Origin: Cyanobacteria bacterium SZAS LIN-3
GTDB lineage: Bacteria > Cyanobacteriota > Vampirovibrionia > Obscuribacterales > Obscuribacteraceae
NCBI GenBank assembly: GCA_018266215.1
Contig: JAFEAV010000039.1
Span: forward strand, 1 to 55,011
Direction: 5' to 3'
Length of the DNA stretch: 55,011 nt
The notes beneath the pieces were generated by a model. The model ran no database searches. It had not been told where the DNA came from and worked only from the letters and a program-made list of their open reading frames with translations. Position numbers and translations under genes: made by a program. Shown one piece after another: positions 51,258-55,011 of the stretch (position 1 is its first letter; each line of letters starts with the position of its first letter).

Positions 51258-51455
51258 GCTTTGATGGTAGATTTTTCAAGCCGCCTAGCCCTCGGCCTAG
51301 CCAAAAAATCTGAGGGCCCTGAGTAACAGTAAACAGTCTTGAATTAGACCAAAATGACAAAAGACTTGGCGGTTGTACATCTGTTCTGGCTATATCGACA
51401 GTTATTTTGGCAGCGGCAAAACAGAAGCATCGCACCAATTAGCGGGCTTGCGTGC
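51258..51455 (+). other. Stretch without a convincing gene
   Basis: I see no gene, RNA or repeat here. Short frames on the minus strand lack ribosome-binding sites and look random. Confidence 0.5.
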
Positions 51456-52009
51456 TTAATGCCCCCACACGGCATAGCAACCAGTTAGAAAAAATACCAA
51501 ACCGGACCAGAGCGTCATTGCCGCAAGAACTAGCCTGGATGTCCACTTAATGAACGGGTATAGTTTTCGTTTCACAGTCCCATGGTACCACCGCCGCCAC
51601 CACTGCGGGCTAGCTGTGCCTGGAACATGGTTTAAAAATCCAGGGCCAGTAATGAACGACTTGATACCAGACACAACCAATCTGCCAGGGACAAGGAACA
51701 GATATGCCATTGTTCCAGCAATTGCCCAAGTACTCTAAAACCAGAAAACTTCCCGTGCATAGGGACACCAACACTAGAAGGCGTCCCCAATTTTTTGGGT
51801 ATCGGTATGCGCTCTGTTTCATGCTTCTATCATACCAACGTCCAACCCGCCGCCATTTCGCTAGAACATAGTTGTAAGCGGCTGCGGGGGCCACTTGTGA
51901 TGGGCCAGGCAATATTGAATTCGGCTAGTAATGCTGCGAGGCCATTTTTCTCATCGAAGTCACCAGCTGGATCTTGGTAATCGTGTGCCATTTCATCTGG
52001 CATAATCAT
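51456..52009 (-). pseudogene. Frameshifted small membrane protein gene
   Basis: Three overlapping reading frames on the minus strand follow one another. The first opens at ATG 52009 (56 residues, MIMPDEMAHDYQDPAGDFDEKNGL and so on). The second takes over near 51910 (PSQVAPAAAYNYVLAKWRRVGRWYD, then LLVLVSLCTGSFLVLEYLG). The third takes over near 51710 (AYLFLVPGRLVVSGIKSF and LVLAAMTLWSGLVFFLTGCYAVWG) and ends at 51456. Read together they make a plausible protein with an acidic N-terminus, a basic segment and two to three membrane helices. Two frame changes imply a decayed gene, or less likely a real small ORF within it. No family is recognised. Confidence 0.45.
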
Positions 52010-52157
52010 TCCAAAGACTTCTAACCAAACATGTCAGGATCGTATACTCAACGACCCTATAAAGACGATGGCGAACTGGTAGGACCAATCTTATATCTTC
52101 ATCGTAGCACCAGCGCCGCCGGCAGTGGCGCTCTGGGTCTCGAAGTCATTAGTGGTT

Positions 52158-52337
52158 CTACGCAACCACCCACTTTCCAAATTTTGTTATTCGCATGAGC
52201 TGTTTTCTGATTTCCAATACCTTGACCGGATCAAGTTTGTTGCTGACCTTGTCGTTGACCAACTGGTTATCGAGGACCGATCCCAATCTTAGATTTTCCG
52301 GTTTGATTTGCAGCTCCGGTTTGTCGGTGATGGTCAT
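52158..52337 (-). CDS. 59-residue small protein
   Basis: The ORF reads MTITDKPELQIKPENLRLGSV at the start and ends VLEIRKQLMRITKFGKWVVA. It is a charged, helix-forming protein with no membrane segment. AGGAGG lies only one base before the ATG, which is too close for normal initiation, so the true start or use is uncertain. It is divergent from the 52517 gene across a region with a perfect palindrome and a promoter. No function is known. Confidence 0.45.
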   Translation of the reverse strand: MTITDKPELQIKPENLRLGSVLDNQLVNDKVSNKLDPVKVLEIRKQLMRITKFGKWVVA

Positions 52338-52365
52338 GCCTCCTACAAGCGATTAGATTAGAGCC

Positions 52366-52379
52366 TGTAAATATTTACA
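52366..52379 (+). promoter_or_regulatory. Perfect 14-bp palindrome between divergent small genes
   Basis: TGTAAATATTTACA is a perfect palindrome that ends 5 bases before the plus-strand -35 TTGACA and lies about 30 bases upstream of the minus-strand ATG at 52337. Its position suits an operator acting on both genes. The binding protein is not known. Confidence 0.45.
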
Positions 52380-52383
52380 CCCC

Positions 52384-52412
52384 TTGACAGTTCTTGCATT
52401 CACAGTTATGGT
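52384..52412 (+). promoter_or_regulatory. Promoter for the 52517 gene
   Basis: A perfect TTGACA (52384-52389) and TATGGT (52407-52412) are spaced 17 bases apart. This predicts a transcript start near 52419 and a leader of about 100 bases. Confidence 0.5.
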
Positions 52413-52516
52413 TGTCACATCTCTAAACAAATTGTTGGGTCAGCAAGATCGCCTCTGGTGATTCTCTTGCAACTTGAACAAGGAATCCGCCCCCCACCAA
52501 TCCTGGAGGACGATAG

Positions 52517-52807
52517 ATGACGCTCAACAAAAGCAAATTCAACCACGGTAACGAAATTCTTCTCGTATCGATCATGGCTCTGCTATTTGCGCCAGATCAA
52601 TACAAACTCCCGGGTTTAGGGATTTTCTGTTTTTCCCTGATAACCGCTGCAGTTATCGATTGGAAGAAGAACACGAAGCGCGTCAGACGCATCTCCAGGC
52701 GGGTCGCTTCCTGCAGCTGCGTAAAAGCTAGAGAGACGATTTCGCATATGCACGTGCCTCAAATGTTGCAAATGGGTTGCACCGTATGCGGTGCAGAACC
52801 TACATAG
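52517..52807 (+). CDS. Small membrane protein with C-terminal Cys pairs
   Basis: This 96-residue protein has an excellent GGAGGA Shine-Dalgarno 8 bases before the ATG. Two short hydrophobic segments (EILLVSIMALLFAP and LPGLGIFCFSLITAAVI) form a hairpin. A basic stretch (KKNTKRVRRISRRV) and a Cys-rich tail, CSCVKARETISHMHVPQMLQMGCTVC, follow, with a CxC, a CxxC and two His that may bind metal. No family is recognised. The upstream promoter and palindrome suggest regulated expression. Confidence 0.65.
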   Translation: MTLNKSKFNHGNEILLVSIMALLFAPDQYKLPGLGIFCFSLITAAVIDWKKNTKRVRRISRRVASCSCVKARETISHMHVPQMLQMGCTVCGAEPT

Positions 52808-52840
52808 TTCGAATCGGCCCAATCAAACTCACTGCCCGAA

Positions 52841-53224
52841 TTATAGATTCAGCAATTTGCTGATTCCTTTCCCAATACTGGAAATCTCAGAATCGATGTC
52901 ATCGACCTGTTTTAGAACCTTCGGCTCAACGCCGGTGTTGTAGCTTACCTGCGGTTTGGGTTGGACAGCTTGCTGCATGGCGCCCTGGTTGCGCGTGACA
53001 ATGTACATGCTGTAGGCGTCCGCCGGTACTTGTTGAGGGTTCGTCATGCCCAGCACCGTCGGGAGCATTGAAGGTGTGTAAGGAGGAGGCGGGGGGACAA
53101 AATAATTTCTGGATTTGCGGGTACTATTTCGCGAAGTTTTCGCCTCAACAGACTCAGTGCTCAGGGCGAAAGAACCACTGAAGACGGCAGTGAGCGCTAT
53201 TAGTGCTGCAAGATTTCTGATCAT
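52841..53224 (-). CDS. Exported small hypothetical protein
   Basis: ATG 53224 gives 127 residues with a clear signal peptide (MIRNLAALIALTAVFSGSFA) and GAGGT about 9 bases upstream. The mature part has a poly-proline stretch (VPPPPPYTPSMLP) and a helical C-terminus (VLKQVDDIDSEISSIGKGISKLLNL). A longer frame opens at 53317, where its ATG overlaps the stop of the outer-membrane factor gene. That start could be translationally coupled but would bury the signal sequence, so it is not preferred. It is probably in one operon with that gene. Function is unknown. Confidence 0.65.
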   Translation of the reverse strand: MIRNLAALIALTAVFSGSFALSTESVEAKTSRNSTRKSRNYFVPPPPPYTPSMLPTVLGMTNPQQVPADAYSMYIVTRNQGAMQQAVQPKPQVSYNTGVEPKVLKQVDDIDSEISSIGKGISKLLNL

Positions 53225-53313
53225 ATGAAAGTACCTCGAAGGCGACACTTTTGTGACACAGAGCGCGCCAGCATCCTGGAGGATACCACCGCTCAACATT
53301 TGCAAAGATTTTT

Positions 53314-54786
53314 TCATCGCCAGCCACCTCCCAGTGCGCGATAGAGATCAACTCTGGACCCGACCAGGTTCATTTTCACTTCAACCAGTTCTCTTTCGGC
53401 ATTCAGTTTCTCTTCCTGGGTAAGCAGCACTTCGACGTAAGTTGCCTTGGCGTACTTAAACAGCATGTTTGCCGTCCCGATGGACTCCTCTAGCAATACT
53501 ACTTCTCGCTTTTTTTTATCAAAAGCCTGCTGCATATTCCTAATATTCGACACCTCATTAAGAACGTCAGTGTAGGCTTTCAGCAAAGTCTGCTCATACG
53601 TCAAAACCGTTTGGGTCTGGTAGGCATCGGCTATCTGTATTCGTGCAAGAATAGCTTTCCGGTTGATCAATGGAAGCGTAAAGTCACCCATCGCATTCCA
53701 TAACAACGACTGTGGGGCACGAAACAACAGTTGGGGGTTAAACCCGGAAAAGCCAGTACCGGCCCTAATTGTCAGGTTGGGATATAGCTGTGCTTTGACA
53801 CTTTTTAAATCGAGCTTGGCAGCCTTAATCGCCGCTTCAGCCTGACGAATATCGGCTCTGTTTTCCAAAAGCTCAGTAGGCACACCCGTCTGCAATTCAT
53901 CTACCGGCATCGCCATAAACTGTTCAGAGTTTCTTTTTATTGGCACTTCCTCATAGATACCGGAGAGAAACTTCAGAAAATTTTCTTTTTCAACAATGCT
54001 TTGAATGGTCTGAAACCGCTGACTTTTAGTCTTGTTTAACTGGGCTTCAAACCGATTAACCCCTAACTGATTCGCTTTGGCATAACGCTTCAGGGTCTGC
54101 ATTTTTACGAAAGCCGCCTCCTGGATGCTAATGTTTGCATCTAGTATCTTCAAAGACGTATCCAGAGCCATTAATTCATAATAGTTGCGCGCTATTTCAG
54201 TAACGAGCCTTGAAATTAAAAAATTCCGGACCTCGTATTGTGCGAGCATGCGCTGTCTGGCTGCATCTTTGGCATTTCTCAATCTTCGCCAGATATCTAC
54301 TTCCCAGCTCAGGGAAGGACCCAGATTCAGGTTGAAATCCGGGTATCTAAAAAACTGTCTCTCAGTAATTTTATCCAACACGCCTTCCGTGGTGTTTTCG
54401 GACGGCCTGATGTAACTTGCCCCAAACCCCAAGCCAACTTTAGGTAAATACTCAGCTTGTTTTTCCTTCACTTCGCTGGTGGCAATTTCAATGTCCTGCA
54501 GAGCGATATTGAATTCCTGGTTATTTGTCAGGGCTTTTTCAATCAGGGAGACAAGATCAGGATCAGAAAAGAAATGCCGCCAGTTAATGGCAGCCGCGCT
54601 ATCAACAGAAACAGAGCCCTGTAGCTGCGGAGTGTCATACTTCTTTGGTACGTTGAATTTCTCTTTTTTTTCCAACAGAGAAAGCGGATGAAAAAACGAT
54701 TTTGCAAAAACGGGCGCTTGAACGCCACCCATAGAAGCTATGAGGGCTAAAAGACCAACGATTCTTTTTCTATCTATTCCGCGCAT
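53314..54786 (-). CDS. TolC/NodT-type outer-membrane factor
   Basis: The 490-residue protein starts with a signal peptide (IVGLLALIASMGGVQAPVFA, no lipobox Cys). It has the internally duplicated layout of outer-membrane efflux factors. Visible parts are INWRHFFSDPDLVSLIEKALTNNQEFNIALQDI near the N-terminus, SLSWEVDIWRRLRNAKDAARQRMLAQ, the hallmark GVPTELLENRADIRQAEAAIKAAKLDLKSVKAQLYPNLTI, and NAMGDFTLPLINRKAILARI, then a long coiled C-terminal part. Such proteins form the outer-membrane tunnel of tripartite efflux or type I export systems. Inner-membrane partners would be expected upstream of the window, where the repeat-rich gene end lies. Confidence 0.9.
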   Translation of the reverse strand: MRGIDRKRIVGLLALIASMGGVQAPVFAKSFFHPLSLLEKKEKFNVPKKYDTPQLQGSVSVDSAAAINWRHFFSDPDLVSLIEKALTNNQEFNIALQDIEIATSEVKEKQAEYLPKVGLGFGASYIRPSENTTEGVLDKITERQFFRYPDFNLNLGPSLSWEVDIWRRLRNAKDAARQRMLAQYEVRNFLISRLVTEIARNYYELMALDTSLKILDANISIQEAAFVKMQTLKRYAKANQLGVNRFEAQLNKTKSQRFQTIQSIVEKENFLKFLSGIYEEVPIKRNSEQFMAMPVDELQTGVPTELLENRADIRQAEAAIKAAKLDLKSVKAQLYPNLTIRAGTGFSGFNPQLLFRAPQSLLWNAMGDFTLPLINRKAILARIQIADAYQTQTVLTYEQTLLKAYTDVLNEVSNIRNMQQAFDKKKREVVLLEESIGTANMLFKYAKATYVEVLLTQEEKLNAERELVEVKMNLVGSRVDLYRALGGGWR

Positions 54787-54841
54787 GGTTGTGACTAATT
54801 CTCAGGCCTCATTTTTTCAAGCAGCGATTTAAGTCGTCCTT

Positions 54842-55011
54842 TTAGCTTTTTGGTTTATTTTCAACGGTTCTATTGGGTGATTCAGGATTGGTCGGGTTAG
54901 TTGGTGAAGTCGGTGCCGTAGGCGCTGTTGGTGATTTCGGCGCTGCAGGTGAAGATGTCGGTGCAGTCGACGATTTCTCCGCCGTTGGCGGCGTCGGTGC
55001 AGTCGACGATT
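54842..55011 (-). CDS. C-terminal end of a Pro/Thr/Ala-rich protein, continues outside window
   Basis: An open frame on the minus strand runs in from the right edge and stops at TAA 54842-54844. The visible 56 residues are low-complexity (SSTAPTPPTAEKSSTAPTSS... ending NRTVENKPKS). The direct repeat GTCGGTGCAGTCGACGATT at 54957-54975 and 54993-55011 shows a 36-base (12-residue) period that probably continues. It lies 55 bases upstream of the outer-membrane factor gene, so it is likely an operon partner; a flexible C-terminal tail of a fusion/adaptor or transporter protein is possible. Confidence 0.6.
   Translation of the reverse strand, partial: SSTAPTPPTAEKSSTAPTSSPAAPKSPTAPTAPTSPTNPTNPESPNRTVENKPKS

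Overview
The window looks like chromosome of a Gram-negative (diderm) bacterium with a moderately high GC content. KdsB (Kdo activation for LPS), a TolC/NodT-type outer-membrane factor and several periplasmic signal-peptide proteins support an outer membrane. The many TPR, WG-repeat and LysM proteins, the very large multidomain protein and the housekeeping mix recall non-photosynthetic cyanobacterial relatives (Melainabacteria, Obscuribacterales-like). That placement is an inference from protein style and was not tested by phylogeny. No phage, transposase, integrase or CRISPR array was recognised.

Layout. 1-8.3 kb: a thioredoxin-like end fragment, small membrane and hypothetical genes, a uracil-DNA glycosylase-family gene, a polytopic membrane protein, a TPR/anchored-protein/Nif11-like run closed by a terminator, and two SDR-type genes. 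8.3-15.2 kb: an LRV-repeat protein, a membrane-anchored small heat-shock protein, and a minus-strand operon of a WG-repeat protein plus an exported TldD-like/TldE-like pair. 14.2-16.4 kb: divergent queG and queA (queuosine synthesis). 16.4-19.4 kb: a TetR regulator, a two-TM ion-channel-like gene and a 58-residue membrane ORF whose promoters share one palindrome. 19.5-25 kb: a hypothetical gene, a degenerate GGDEF protein and the run thiL, folD, anchored protein, 51-residue membrane ORF, cinA. 25.1-29.8 kb: plus-strand yggT, Tat-exported LVIVD-like propeller, dicarboxylate symporter, M48 peptidase.

29.8-42.1 kb is the most unusual part. A compact minus-strand operon encodes a protein of about 2,837 residues, followed almost without gaps by a 175-residue PsbP/DcrB-like protein, a hydrophobic-domain TPR protein and a kinase-like protein with a changed catalytic loop. 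The giant protein carries LysM, a Pro/Thr repeat linker, annexin-like repeats, a Gly/Ala hydrophobic domain, RHS/YD-like stretches, an HD-like domain and a C-terminal papain-like Cys/His/Asn triad. A zinc-ribbon coiled-coil gene and a hairpin-rich leader lie upstream. I read this as a candidate polymorphic effector or surface-enzyme locus.

42-51 kb: a GAF-GGDEF diguanylate cyclase, a small membrane protein, a GDPD, kdsB, an exported protein, a TPR protein, two tandem thymidylate-kinase-like genes (the second with a changed Walker A lysine) and dtd. 51.1-55 kb: initiator tRNA-fMet with a clear terminator, a three-frame broken membrane gene, two very small divergent genes around a perfect palindrome, an exported protein, the outer-membrane factor and the repeat-rich end of a gene that runs off the window.
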